The position numbers and the translations under genes are program-made. Of a DNA stretch of 64,000 nt, positions 24,942 to 34,420 are shown piece by piece (within the stretch, counting starts at the first letter, position 1; each line of letters opens with the position of its first letter). Below the pieces are notes generated by a model, which saw only the letters and a list, made by a program, of their open reading frames with translations, did not search any database and had not been told where the DNA came from. The stretch comes from Acinetobacter sp. ANC 3929 (GTDB lineage Bacteria; Pseudomonadota; Gammaproteobacteria; Pseudomonadales; Moraxellaceae): contig NZ_KB849999.1 in assembly GCF_000369405.1 (NCBI RefSeq), forward strand, positions 62,001 through 126,000, written 5' to 3'.

Positions 24942-25123
24942 TATTTTTCATGACCTAAAGTTTGAGAAGAAGGGAATAAAAACCCCCTTAAACCTTTGTT
25001 TCTATGTTCCTGATATTTCGCTCATTTATCTGAGATCTGCACACTATTTCCACACTTATGTATCTAACTAATTGAATCATTTACATTACTGTGATCCCGA
25101 CCCTCGGGACCAAGATTCAAAGA

Positions 25124-25156
25124 CCCCAAGCTGGTATTAAAGGCTTGGGGTTTTTT
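25124..25156 (+). terminator. Rho-independent terminator
   Basis: CCCCAAGC (25124-25131) pairs with GCTTGGGG (25143-25150), followed by six T. No gene directly upstream explains it, so it may be left from a deleted gene. The rest up to 25515 is AT-rich, with no further feature seen. Confidence 0.8.
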
Positions 25157-25515
25157 AATGGGAAAAGATTATAAATAGGTTGCAAAAATATTTTTAAAAC
25201 TATGACTAATTAAGTATTTTGATTCTTCAGGCAAATCATGATTAATATTCTTGTTTTTAGCTAAAAGATTTTTCGCAAAAAAAGTGCATGATGGATTTTC
25301 GCATCTTTTGTGAAAATGCTTTCTATATTCTTACGGCTGCCATAGGTTTTACTGTGATTTAGAAAGTACAATCATATATTTAAAAGCAAGTGTTTTTGGT
25401 TTAGGCATTCTTTAATATTTCTAGTTGTTTTTTTACTTATAGATAGAAAGATTAGTTCTTTTTGATACAATGGGTTGGCTCATTGTGAGCTGATGGATTG
25501 GGTCAATAAATAGTT

Positions 25516-26532
25516 ATGATAAATGAGCGTTTAAAAAATATATTTGAAATTTTAGATGAGATGCAATCGTTAATTTCTAAATACTTAGACTCGTTAAATG
25601 CATCGGATGCAAATTATGAAGAATATGAAATTTTAAATAGGTTTAATAAATCTGTGATTCCTAAATTTAGGCTTACTATTAATACTTACAGCTCTTTATT
25701 TGAAAATGAAATATTTTATGAAACTGTAATGAACGATCTAGAGTCTATGGCAGGTTCATTTAGATATAATGTAATGAATCTTGATGGGTTGGAAGCTCAT
25801 CAAACATTATCTAACATGGTAAATAGTGCAAGAAATATTCAAGAAATAAAAAAAGATTTGCAGATGATGCGAGCTACAAGCTTACGTTTCGAAGAGTTGA
25901 TTGAGCCTGCAATTGATAAAGCTTTAAACCAAATAAAAAACAAAGTGGATAAAGTTGATGCAGCTATTTTGGCAATTGAACAACATGAAACAGATAAAAT
26001 ATATTTAGGTTTATATAATAAGTATAATAAGGAGTATGTTTTTAATAATATATTTTTTTATACTTCTATTTTTTTTGGAATTTTTTTTACATATTATTCA
26101 ACGATTGAATTAACTGATATTACAAATCCAACGGTTGCTAATTATCAAAGCTATCAAAATTTTTGGATTAAATTTATTACTATAAAATTTTTAATTCTTT
26201 CAGCAACAGTAACCTTTGCGACACTTTTCTTGAGACGTCTTTCACATGCAAAAAAATTAAAAGAACAGGCATATCAGACTCATGTTGAAATATCAGCATT
26301 TCCCATACATGTACGATCTTTGAAAGAAGAAGATAAACATGAATTGGTGAAAGAGTTAACTATGAAATACTTCGGAAAAGAACTTGATCAGACTCAGAAT
26401 GACAAGATTGGCGATCTGATGCAAGATCAGCTTGTAGCAGGAACAGAGTTGATTAAAGCGAGTGCTGAGTTGGTTAAGAGTGTGAAGCCGAGTGCCTTAG
26501 CAGATAATCCAAGTGATAGATCAAATAACTAA
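25516..26532 (+). CDS. Unknown membrane protein with helical N-terminal domain
   Basis: 338 residues. The first 180 are helical and charged, with coiled-coil character (for example ALNQIKNKVDKVDAAILAIEQHE). Two membrane segments follow near 178-198 and 218-240, then a charged cytoplasmic-type tail ending in a Ser/Asn-rich stretch. I recognise no family. The DNA is AT-rich. It is followed 58 bp later by a second membrane-protein gene, and the pair converges on a phage gene-D remnant, so both are likely prophage cargo. Superinfection exclusion or abortive infection is one possibility, but nothing in the sequence proves it. Confidence 0.7.
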   Translation: MINERLKNIFEILDEMQSLISKYLDSLNASDANYEEYEILNRFNKSVIPKFRLTINTYSSLFENEIFYETVMNDLESMAGSFRYNVMNLDGLEAHQTLSNMVNSARNIQEIKKDLQMMRATSLRFEELIEPAIDKALNQIKNKVDKVDAAILAIEQHETDKIYLGLYNKYNKEYVFNNIFFYTSIFFGIFFTYYSTIELTDITNPTVANYQSYQNFWIKFITIKFLILSATVTFATLFLRRLSHAKKLKEQAYQTHVEISAFPIHVRSLKEEDKHELVKELTMKYFGKELDQTQNDKIGDLMQDQLVAGTELIKASAELVKSVKPSALADNPSDRSNN

Positions 26533-26590
26533 TAATTACATTGAGACAGTAAAATAATGTTAATCAAAATAGAAAAGAAGGTTGGTTAAA

Positions 26591-27556
26591 ATGCTTTCTC
26601 CAATTCAAAAAATAATTTTCAATGATTTAAAATTTTTAGTTGAAATTTTTTTACCTATTTTTAAATTTGGCATAGGTTTAGGAGCAGCATGTTTGATTTA
26701 TTATCTTATAGAAATTCAATATTTACCTAATGAAATATCTTTGGGTGATGGTTTTGTCCTCTTTTTTATCGCAATGGTTTTTGGCTTTTTACTACTGTTT
26801 TTTATTTTGTCTGAAATTGTAATAGGAATGATGATTTGGAATGCTATTTCTTCTATTTTTGTTAAGATTTTAAGTAAAAATTTTAGAAAATTATTAGATT
26901 CTAAATTTAATAAATGGTTAGGTGTAGAGAAAGGAAGAAATAGGTTTCTCACCCCTAAAGTTAAAAAAAGTACTTATATTTTTCTCGCACCATTAGTTTT
27001 AATTCCCCTTATATTTTTTGAATTTGATAAATTTGGAATCATTTGGGCTGTACTAATTGGTCTCTTTTCTTTCCTTTTTTTTAATGTAATTTATACTTTG
27101 TCTAAGGAGTATAACTTTTTTTACAGACTTAAAGATCATGTTGATGTTGAAGATGATTCTTCTTTTTATAAAGGTATAATAAATAGAATTAATTTTAAAA
27201 ATATTGATAATCAAAATACTGTCAGGTTTTCACTTTTGGTGGTTGTGTTTTTCCCATTTTTTTATAGTGCATATCAGTTTAATGTGCCCTTTAAAATGAT
27301 TTCTTCTTCTATGAATTTAGTTAGTATGAGGAAAGAGAAAACAATTATCTATGTCAAGAAAGAGTATGCAGAAATAATAGTAGGCTCTAAAGCCGCAACC
27401 TCAAAAGAAAATTACTATCCTATATCTGAAGTCACAATACTTTTTAAAGGTATTGGGAAAAACACCTATTTGCAATTTGAAAGAAATGACACGATTCAAA
27501 GGTTAGAAATTCCTAATGACGCAATACTTAACACGGTCATTATGAAAGAAGACTAA
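26591..27556 (+). CDS. Unknown multi-spanning membrane protein
   Basis: 321 residues from the ATG at 26591, preceded by AGAAGG; an in-frame TTG at 26582 is less likely. Hydrophobic segments lie near 15-37, 50-80, 122-140, 146-166 and 208-225, followed by a soluble C-terminal domain of about 90 residues with beta character. No family recognised. It is very AT-rich, probably co-transcribed with the preceding gene, and its stop codon overlaps the stop of the opposing gene-D remnant. Confidence 0.68.
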   Translation: MLSPIQKIIFNDLKFLVEIFLPIFKFGIGLGAACLIYYLIEIQYLPNEISLGDGFVLFFIAMVFGFLLLFFILSEIVIGMMIWNAISSIFVKILSKNFRKLLDSKFNKWLGVEKGRNRFLTPKVKKSTYIFLAPLVLIPLIFFEFDKFGIIWAVLIGLFSFLFFNVIYTLSKEYNFFYRLKDHVDVEDDSSFYKGIINRINFKNIDNQNTVRFSLLVVVFFPFFYSAYQFNVPFKMISSSMNLVSMRKEKTIIYVKKEYAEIIVGSKAATSKENYYPISEVTILFKGIGKNTYLQFERNDTIQRLEIPNDAILNTVIMKED

Positions 27557-27780
27557 ATTGACGCTTCAAGCTGCATGGTCAAGCCACCCATCGAGTATGT
27601 GTGAACAGCTTTTTCAACAATCCATTTAAGTTTGGCCAACTGGGGCTTCAATCCTGCCTGTTCAATAAGTGTTTCGATTGAAATGGTCGAGTTATCCCAA
27701 ATATCAGTAATACTGAAGTTCAAATTATTGAGTTGGATTAGACTCAAGTTAAAATTCAATGAAATTTCACGTTTTGTTGC
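27553..27780 (-). pseudogene. 3' remnant of a second phage gene D
   Basis: The last roughly 65 codons of a P2-like gene D. KPQLAKLKWIVEKAVHTYSMGGLTMQLEASI, read in two parts, aligns with the C-terminus of the intact D at 947-1960 (KPQVDKLKWIVEKATHRYS and GLTLQLELEANI). The DNA is clearly diverged, so this is not a recent duplication of the intact copy. The rest of the gene is absent, and core chromosome genes begin about 120 bp to the right. It marks the edge of a second, almost wholly deleted P2-like prophage. Confidence 0.8.
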
Positions 27781-27899
27781 GAATTGATTGAATCAACAAT
27801 TGCCTTTTCTGTTAAAGTTTGTTAATACTAAGTGATAGTTTTCACATTTTTTTTATAAAACGTAAAGAACCGTATAACGATAATATTCGAGAGGCGGGA

Positions 27900-29171
27900 A
27901 TGACGATTCAATTATTAGAACTACAGCAAGCTGAAAAGTTAAGCGCTTGTAAAATCTCTCTTTCTTTGGGGCTAACTTCAGAGCAGAACCTGCTTGAGCA
28001 ATTTTTACAGTTTAACCGAAAACTGATGCAAGCCAGTACGGCATTACTGTCATTTCACCAAGAACCTTATCTATGGCACCGTTGCCCTGAAAAACTCAAA
28101 GCGATTGATTCTGCAAAAGTTACCAAAAGTTTAAATACCTTATTCGTCAATGGTGATCTGGTCGATAGCGATCATCCGCAATACCAAACACTGTTAGCAT
28201 TTCTTGCACCATTGAAAAAGAAAATCCAAACTGCGATTGCTCTGCATCTCAGACATCCTGACCAAACCTCACTGGGCTATATCATTCTATTTGATGAAGC
28301 TGCTCAAGGTTTTAACGAGTTACAAAAACAACTTCTCCAAGAACATTGTGTCAACTTCATGCAACAACTGGAACTGAAGTTTAACCATGACGAGTTGAAA
28401 GAATTATACGAACAAGAATCCGCACTAAATTTTAGTAAAACCAAATTCTTTTCCATTATTTCACATGATTTACGTGCACCATTTCATGGCCTATTAGGCT
28501 TCTCAGAAATCTTAGCCAAAGAGCGTGAAACCTTAGACGAATCCAGTATTCAAAATATTGCGGACTATCTCTACGACACTTCACAATCGACCTATAACTT
28601 ATTGGAAAGTTTACTGAATTGGTCTATGGCAGAAGGCGGGCGCTTTGTCTATCACCCGATTAATTTCAAGTTACGTCAAATCACCAGTATTGTGACCGAT
28701 ATTCTCAAAACCTTGGCAATCAAGAAGAATATTCAACTGATTAATGAAGTGGATGAAAATCTAAAAGTTTATGCCGATATGAATATGATCACTTCGGTGA
28801 TTCAAAATCTGGTGTCCAATGCACTGAAATTTACTGATGTCGATGGTACGGGTAAGGTCTATATCCAAGCACAACATAAAGGCACCTATGTCGAAATCTA
28901 TGTCAAAGACACAGGTTTAGGCATGACTCAAGAACAAATCAAAGGCCTATTCCAGCCACGCATTACCATGAGCTATAAAGGTACGGCAGGAGAGAAGGGC
29001 GCAGGCTTGGGTTTAAGTTTATGTAAACGCTTTGTGGAAATGAATTTGGGTGAAATCAATGTCAGTTCCAATGAGGGCGAAGGTACGATCTTTACTGTAT
29101 TGCTGCCGATTGAACGTGAACAGGTTGATTTATGTACCGATCAACAAAAAACTAAAGCGAAATTAGTCTAA
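27900..29171 (+). CDS. Soluble sensor histidine kinase (orphan)
   Basis: 423 residues from the ATG at 27900, which has GAGG upstream; an earlier in-frame start at 27819 lacks a site. Residues 1-170 form an uncharacterised sensor-type domain without membrane segments. H189 in SIISHDLRAPFHG is the phosphorylated His of a HisKA domain. The ATPase follows, with NLVSNALKF (N-box), DTGLGM (G1) and GAGLGLSLCKRF (G2). No response regulator is adjacent; glnE follows 48 bp later. A cytoplasmic kinase with an unknown signal is the safest reading. Confidence 0.88.
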   Translation: MTIQLLELQQAEKLSACKISLSLGLTSEQNLLEQFLQFNRKLMQASTALLSFHQEPYLWHRCPEKLKAIDSAKVTKSLNTLFVNGDLVDSDHPQYQTLLAFLAPLKKKIQTAIALHLRHPDQTSLGYIILFDEAAQGFNELQKQLLQEHCVNFMQQLELKFNHDELKELYEQESALNFSKTKFFSIISHDLRAPFHGLLGFSEILAKERETLDESSIQNIADYLYDTSQSTYNLLESLLNWSMAEGGRFVYHPINFKLRQITSIVTDILKTLAIKKNIQLINEVDENLKVYADMNMITSVIQNLVSNALKFTDVDGTGKVYIQAQHKGTYVEIYVKDTGLGMTQEQIKGLFQPRITMSYKGTAGEKGAGLGLSLCKRFVEMNLGEINVSSNEGEGTIFTVLLPIEREQVDLCTDQQKTKAKLV

Positions 29172-29219
29172 AGAGATTTTAAAGATAAGCTTGTAACTGA
29201 TATAACTAACCAAGATGAC

Positions 29220-31991
29220 ATGACATCAGTCGAGCCTTTTTATATGAATGCGCAACAGCTACAAAAAACCTTAGTTGCAAGCCAATATGCTGAACAAGTT
29301 TTAAATTTATACAAAACAGAATTAGAACAAGACTATTCCGAAGCTCAATTTGTTGACTCGTTGTCGACTGAAACCATCCATCAAAAAGTCCAATTGGCTG
29401 TAGCCGAAGTCACAGACGAACAGGCATGGATGAAAGCCTTGCGTATCTTACGTGCCAAGTTGATGTTCCGCTGGATTTGGCAAGATGCCAATCAACTGAC
29501 CAATGTGGTGACGCTGACGCGTGAACTGTCTGATTTTGCCGATGCCAGTATTTGTGCAGCCAAAGCCTTTGCATTACCTCCTTTATTAGCCAAACACGGG
29601 GAACCGATTGGTTACTCTGGGCAATTACAAGACCTGATCGTGATTGGCATGGGGAAGTTGGGTGCACAAGAGCTGAATTTATCCAGCGATATTGACTTGA
29701 TTTTCGCCTTTGATGAACAGGGCGAAACCAATGGGCGTAAATGTATTGATGTACAGCAGTTCTGTATTCTGTGGGGACAGAAATTAATTTACTTATTGGA
29801 TCACATTACTGCCGATGGTTTTGTATTCCGTGTTGATATGCGTTTACGTCCGTGGGGCGATGGCTCGGCATTGGCGATTAGTCATAGTGGCCTAGAAAAA
29901 TATTTAAGTCAGCATGGGCGTGAATGGGAACGCTATGCATGGATTAAGGCACGGGTAATCACGGGCGGCAAAGCGGGTGCAGAATTACTGGATATGTCGC
30001 GTCCGTTCGTATTCCGCCGTTATGTCGATTATTCCGCTTTCGCAGCCATGCGAGAAATGAAAGCCATGATCGAGCGTGAGGTCATGCGCCGTAATATTGA
30101 AGATGACATTAAACTGGGTGCAGGTGGGATTCGTGAAATCGAATTCATCGTGCAGGTGTTCCAGTTGATCTATGGCGGATCGAAGCGTGAATTGCAAGAT
30201 CGTCAGTGCTTGGTAAATTTGCATCATTTGGGCGAAGCTGAATTATTAGATCAGCAAGCGGTAATCGATCTGGAAGATGCTTATTTATTCCTGAGACGGA
30301 TTGAGCACGCGATTCAGGCCTTGAATGATCAGCAAACCCAGTCCTTGCCAACCGAACCAGAACTTCGACAACGGATGTTGGATACGCTTGGTTTTGCCGA
30401 TTGGCCTGCGTTCTTAGCCGTGCTGAATCAGAAGCGTGACAAGGTCAAAGTTCAGTTTAAACAGTTGATTCAGGAAAAAGAGTTTTCGGAACCTGTGGAT
30501 GATTTTGTCCAGCTTGAACAAAAACTGAATGCGGTATTGGATGATGATGCCAAGAACCTGATTCAAAATTTTTGGCATGGGCAAGCATTGCGCAAAATTC
30601 CCGCCAGTGCATTAGAACGCTTAAAGAAATTTTGGCCGCATTTGATTGAGGCGATTTTACAGTCGGAGCAACCGCAAGTGGCCCTGTTGCGGTTGATGCC
30701 TTTAATCGAATCTGTACTACGCCGTACGGTCTATCTGGTGATGCTGATGGAAAGTCGCGGTGCATTGCAGCGGCTGGTCAAGATGGCAACTGTCAGCCCG
30801 TGGATTTGTGAAGAGTTGGCGCAATATCCAGTGCTTTTAGATGAATTCCTGTCGATGGATTTTGGCTTGCCACAACGTAAAGACCTTGAAGATTCACTGC
30901 GTCAGCAATTACTGCGGATTGAGATTGATCAAGTCGAAGACCAGATGCGCGTGCTACGCTTATTTAAAAAGAGCAATGTCCTTACCGTTGCTGCCAGTGA
31001 TGTGTTGGCAGAAAGTCCGTTGATGAAAGTGTCGGATGCACTGACTGATATTGCTGAGGTGAGTGTGCAAGCGACACTGCGTTTGGCTTATGAGGCTGTT
31101 GCAGAACGGCATGGTTATCCTGTAGGTAATGATGGGCAGCGGTGTAGTTTGGATAATAAAGGCTTCGCAGTGATCGCCTATGGCAAATTGGGTGGCATCG
31201 AGTTGGGTTATGGCTCAGATTTGGACTTGGTCTTTATTCACGCCTTTGAAGAACAAAGTGAAACGGATGGCCGCAAGGGTATTAGTGGAGCTGAATTCGC
31301 GATTCGTGTGGCACAAAAATTTATGTCACTCATGACCACACAAACCCTGGATGGACGCGTTTATGAAATTGATACACGCCTTCGACCTTCGGGTGAAGCA
31401 GGGATGCTCGTCACCAGTTTAAAAGCCTATGAGCAATATCAGCAAAAGAGTGCATGGTTGTGGGAACATCAAGCTTTGGTGCGTGCCCGTTCGATTGCAG
31501 GTGATATTGGATTATGCAAGCAATTTGAACAGATTCGTTGCCAAATTCTGACTCAAGTTCGTGATGAAAATGAAGTGCGTGAAGAAGTGCTGAAAATGCG
31601 CCAAAAGATGAAAGATCATTTGGGATCATCTTCTGAGCAAAAAAAACATGGGATTTTTCATTTAAAACAGGACTCAGGTGGTATCGTTGATATCGAATTT
31701 ATGGCACAGTATGCTGTGCTTGCATGGAGTGGGACGAATACAGATCTCGCCCATTTTTCCGACAATGTAAGAATTCTAGAAGATGCTGCTAAAGCAGGCT
31801 GCTTATCCAGTGAAGATGCCACAGCATTAATACACGCTTATCTCCGTGAACGAGCTGAGAGCCACCGTTTAGCGCTTGCAAATCAATCTATGCAAGTCAA
31901 TGCTGCGGATTGGCACGATACCCGCGAGATCGTTTGCAAGTTATGGCAAAGATTAATTGATCCAACTGCGCAAGCATTGGAAAGTGAATAA
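29220..31991 (+). CDS. glnE: Glutamine synthetase adenylyltransferase/deadenylase
   Basis: 923-residue bifunctional enzyme that adds AMP to, and removes it from, glutamine synthetase in response to PII and glutamine. Two nucleotidyltransferase domains are visible. The N-terminal one has GMGKLGAQELNLSSDIDLIF (about 144-163). The C-terminal one has AYGKLGGIELGYGSDLDLVF (about 650-669). Each has the G-S-D-x-D core and is followed by a conserved RLRPxG segment. Length is normal (about 915-950). ilvE follows 29 bp later and may be co-transcribed. Confidence 0.97.
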   Translation: MTSVEPFYMNAQQLQKTLVASQYAEQVLNLYKTELEQDYSEAQFVDSLSTETIHQKVQLAVAEVTDEQAWMKALRILRAKLMFRWIWQDANQLTNVVTLTRELSDFADASICAAKAFALPPLLAKHGEPIGYSGQLQDLIVIGMGKLGAQELNLSSDIDLIFAFDEQGETNGRKCIDVQQFCILWGQKLIYLLDHITADGFVFRVDMRLRPWGDGSALAISHSGLEKYLSQHGREWERYAWIKARVITGGKAGAELLDMSRPFVFRRYVDYSAFAAMREMKAMIEREVMRRNIEDDIKLGAGGIREIEFIVQVFQLIYGGSKRELQDRQCLVNLHHLGEAELLDQQAVIDLEDAYLFLRRIEHAIQALNDQQTQSLPTEPELRQRMLDTLGFADWPAFLAVLNQKRDKVKVQFKQLIQEKEFSEPVDDFVQLEQKLNAVLDDDAKNLIQNFWHGQALRKIPASALERLKKFWPHLIEAILQSEQPQVALLRLMPLIESVLRRTVYLVMLMESRGALQRLVKMATVSPWICEELAQYPVLLDEFLSMDFGLPQRKDLEDSLRQQLLRIEIDQVEDQMRVLRLFKKSNVLTVAASDVLAESPLMKVSDALTDIAEVSVQATLRLAYEAVAERHGYPVGNDGQRCSLDNKGFAVIAYGKLGGIELGYGSDLDLVFIHAFEEQSETDGRKGISGAEFAIRVAQKFMSLMTTQTLDGRVYEIDTRLRPSGEAGMLVTSLKAYEQYQQKSAWLWEHQALVRARSIAGDIGLCKQFEQIRCQILTQVRDENEVREEVLKMRQKMKDHLGSSSEQKKHGIFHLKQDSGGIVDIEFMAQYAVLAWSGTNTDLAHFSDNVRILEDAAKAGCLSSEDATALIHAYLRERAESHRLALANQSMQVNAADWHDTREIVCKLWQRLIDPTAQALESE

Positions 31992-32020
31992 TTGTGTAAA
32001 AAGAAAATGGAGTATGTGCG

Positions 32021-32947
32021 ATGAGTTTGGCTGATCGTGATGGTTTTATTTGGCAAGATGGAAAGTTAGTTGATTGGCGTGATGCAAAAATTCACGTCTT
32101 AACTCACACACTACACTACAGCATGGGTGTCTTTGAAGGCGTCAGAGCTTACGAAACACCGAATGGTACAGCAATCTTCCGTTTGCAAGATCATACTAAG
32201 CGCTTATTAAATTCAGCAAAAATTTATCAAATGAATGTTCCATTTGATCAAGCGACACTAGAACAAGCACAGATTGATGTTGTGCGTGAAAATAAATTAG
32301 CCTCTTGCTATCTGCGTCCATTGATTTGGATTGGTTCTGAAAAACTCGGTATCGCAGCAACGGATAACACCATTCATGCAGCAGTTGCAGCATGGGGTTG
32401 GGGCGCATATCTAGGTGAAGAAGCAATGGCACACGGTATTCGTGTCAAAACTTCTTCATTCACGCACCATCATCCAAACGTGACTATGTGTAAAGCAAAA
32501 GCGTGTGGTAACTATACAGTGTCAATCTTGGCACATCAGGAAGTTGCGCGTTCAGGTTATGACGAAGCCATGTTACTTGATCCACAAGGCTTTGTTTGCC
32601 AAGGTGCGGGCGAGAACGTGTTCTTGATTAAAGATGGCGTATTGCATACCCCAGATTTAGCGGGTGGTGCATTAGAAGGGATTACGCGTCAAACGGTAAT
32701 TACCATTGCCAAAGATCTTGGTTATGAAGTGGTTGAGCGCCGTATTACACGTGATGAGTTCTACATTGCAGATGAAGCATTCTTTACCGGTACTGCTGCG
32801 GAAGTAACGCCAATTCGTGAATATGATGACCGTGAAATCGGTTGTGGTTCACGTGGTCCAATCACGACTGTAATCCAAAAGACCTTCTTTGATGCGGTAC
32901 AAGGTCGCAATGACAAGTATGCACACTGGTTAACTTATATTAAATAA
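32021..32947 (+). CDS. ilvE: Branched-chain amino acid aminotransferase
   Basis: 308-residue class IV PLP aminotransferase for the last step of Ile, Leu and Val synthesis. The N-terminal SMGVFEGVRAYE motif is present. K158 in MCKAKACGNY is the probable PLP lysine, and QGAGENVFLIKDG and FFTGTAAEVTPI are signatures. GGAG lies upstream of the start. In Acinetobacter this gene marks the left boundary of the LOS outer-core locus, and a terminator separates them. Confidence 0.97.
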   Translation: MSLADRDGFIWQDGKLVDWRDAKIHVLTHTLHYSMGVFEGVRAYETPNGTAIFRLQDHTKRLLNSAKIYQMNVPFDQATLEQAQIDVVRENKLASCYLRPLIWIGSEKLGIAATDNTIHAAVAAWGWGAYLGEEAMAHGIRVKTSSFTHHHPNVTMCKAKACGNYTVSILAHQEVARSGYDEAMLLDPQGFVCQGAGENVFLIKDGVLHTPDLAGGALEGITRQTVITIAKDLGYEVVERRITRDEFYIADEAFFTGTAAEVTPIREYDDREIGCGSRGPITTVIQKTFFDAVQGRNDKYAHWLTYIK

Positions 32948-32965
32948 GTTGAAATCATTGCAAAG

Positions 32966-32990
32966 GCGAAGCTTAGGCTTCGCTTTTTTA
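32966..32990 (+). terminator. Terminator after ilvE
   Basis: GCGAAGC (32966-32972) pairs with GCTTCGC (32977-32983), followed by seven T. Confidence 0.9.
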
Positions 32991-33085
32991 TTGCCTGACT
33001 GTCAACAGATTGCAATTAAAGCATCATTAATCTTTCATTTAACTGGACTAGCTTGAGGCTAAGTACAATTAAAAATCGAGAAAGA

Positions 33086-34246
33086 ATGAAAATTACGGTT
33101 GTGGGTGCAGGTTATGTCGGCTTATCAAATGCCTTGTTATTTTCAAAACAACATGATGTCATGATTTTGGACATTGATAAAAATAGAGTAAAGAGCATCA
33201 ACCAAAAAGTGTCACCGATAAGTGATACTTGTATTCAAAGCTATTTATCCGAATCACATATTGAAGCGACTTGCGATAAAGCGTTGGCCTATCAGAACGC
33301 CAAACTCATTATTATTGCGACCCCAACCAACTATAATCCTGAAACCAATTATTTTGATACCAGCAGTATTGAAGCGGTGATTGAGGATATTCAGAGTATT
33401 AATCCCAAAGCCTTGATGCTGATCAAATCTACGGTTCCAGTCGGTTATACTGCTGAGACTTCGAAAAAATTCGGTCTTAAAAATTTAATCTTTTCGCCTG
33501 AGTTTTTGCGTGAAGGGCAAGCTTTGCAAGACAATCTCTACCCCTCACGGATTATTGTGGGTGAAAAATCCAAACGCGCAGAAAAAATTGCCAAGCTCTA
33601 TCTCAAGGCAACCATCACAAAAGATGCGGTCCTGTTATGTGTCGATTCGACCGAAGCTGAAGCGATTAAACTTTTTTCCAATACTTATTTGGCCATGCGA
33701 GTGGCGTTCTTTAATGAGTTAGATACTTATTGTATGAAGCATAAGCTGAGTGCGTTGGATATCATCAATGGTGTGGGCTTGGATCAGCGTATAGGCGATC
33801 ATTACAACAATCCTTCCTTTGGTTATGGGGGCTATTGCCTGCCCAAAGATACTAAACAGTTATTGGCCAATTATCATGAAACACCGCAAGAGTTGATTTC
33901 AGCGATCATCCGTTCTAATCAAACCCGCAAGCAGGCCATTATTGAAGATATTCTGAGTCGTAAGGTCTCGAGTGTTGGTGTTTATCGCCTGACCATGAAA
34001 GCGGATTCAGACAATTTCAGAGAGTCGGCAGTACATGATGTGTTACAGGGTTTGGCTGATCAGGGGATTAAAATCATCATTTATGAACCAACCCTCGATG
34101 TAAAAGAATATTTGGGTCATCCTGTGGAAGCGAGCTTGCAAAAATTTAAATCAAAATCCGATTTAATTATTGTTAATCGAATGGTGACGATGTTTAGTGA
34201 TGTGATGGAAAAGATTTATACCCGAGATTTATTCGGGGTAAATTAG
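33086..34246 (+). CDS. ugd: UDP-glucose 6-dehydrogenase, copy 1
   Basis: 386 residues from MKITVVGAGYVGLS, the NAD-binding start; an upstream in-frame start at 33053 adds only 11 residues without homology. It oxidises UDP-glucose to UDP-glucuronate. The catalytic cysteine is C251 in [29 protein letters not shown] and [16 protein letters not shown] are typical. A second copy lies at 36284-37453 on the other strand and is clearly related but diverged. Both probably feed uronic acids to the outer core or capsule. It is the first gene of the OC locus. Confidence 0.92.
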   Translation: MKITVVGAGYVGLSNALLFSKQHDVMILDIDKNRVKSINQKVSPISDTCIQSYLSESHIEATCDKALAYQNAKLIIIATPTNYNPETNYFDTSSIEAVIEDIQSINPKALMLIKSTVPVGYTAETSKKFGLKNLIFSPEFLREGQALQDNLYPSRIIVGEKSKRAEKIAKLYLKATITKDAVLLCVDSTEAEAIKLFSNTYLAMRVAFFNELDTYCMKHKLSALDIINGVGLDQRIGDHYNNPSFGYGGYCLPKDTKQLLANYHETPQELISAIIRSNQTRKQAIIEDILSRKVSSVGVYRLTMKADSDNFRESAVHDVLQGLADQGIKIIIYEPTLDVKEYLGHPVEASLQKFKSKSDLIIVNRMVTMFSDVMEKIYTRDLFGVN

Positions 34247-34420
34247 TTGTAATTTGAGTGGGATGAAAAATAAATAAGCTGAATACGTTGACGAATTAAT
34301 ACTAAAAAAAATGATCAGCTCTATGCTAAGATGAGAATATATTCAGTGCATATGATTGAACGCTCTTGGATTTTTTATGACAACGCGAACTTCCATATCT
34401 CAAGCATTTAAGGTTATCAG

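Noticed and set aside
25093..25112. A tRNA 3'-end-like sequence (..CCCTCGGGACCA) that could be an attachment site
   Set aside because: No tRNA body, T-loop or anticodon stem precedes it, and I find no second copy near the left prophage edge. It may simply be part of the region before the terminator.
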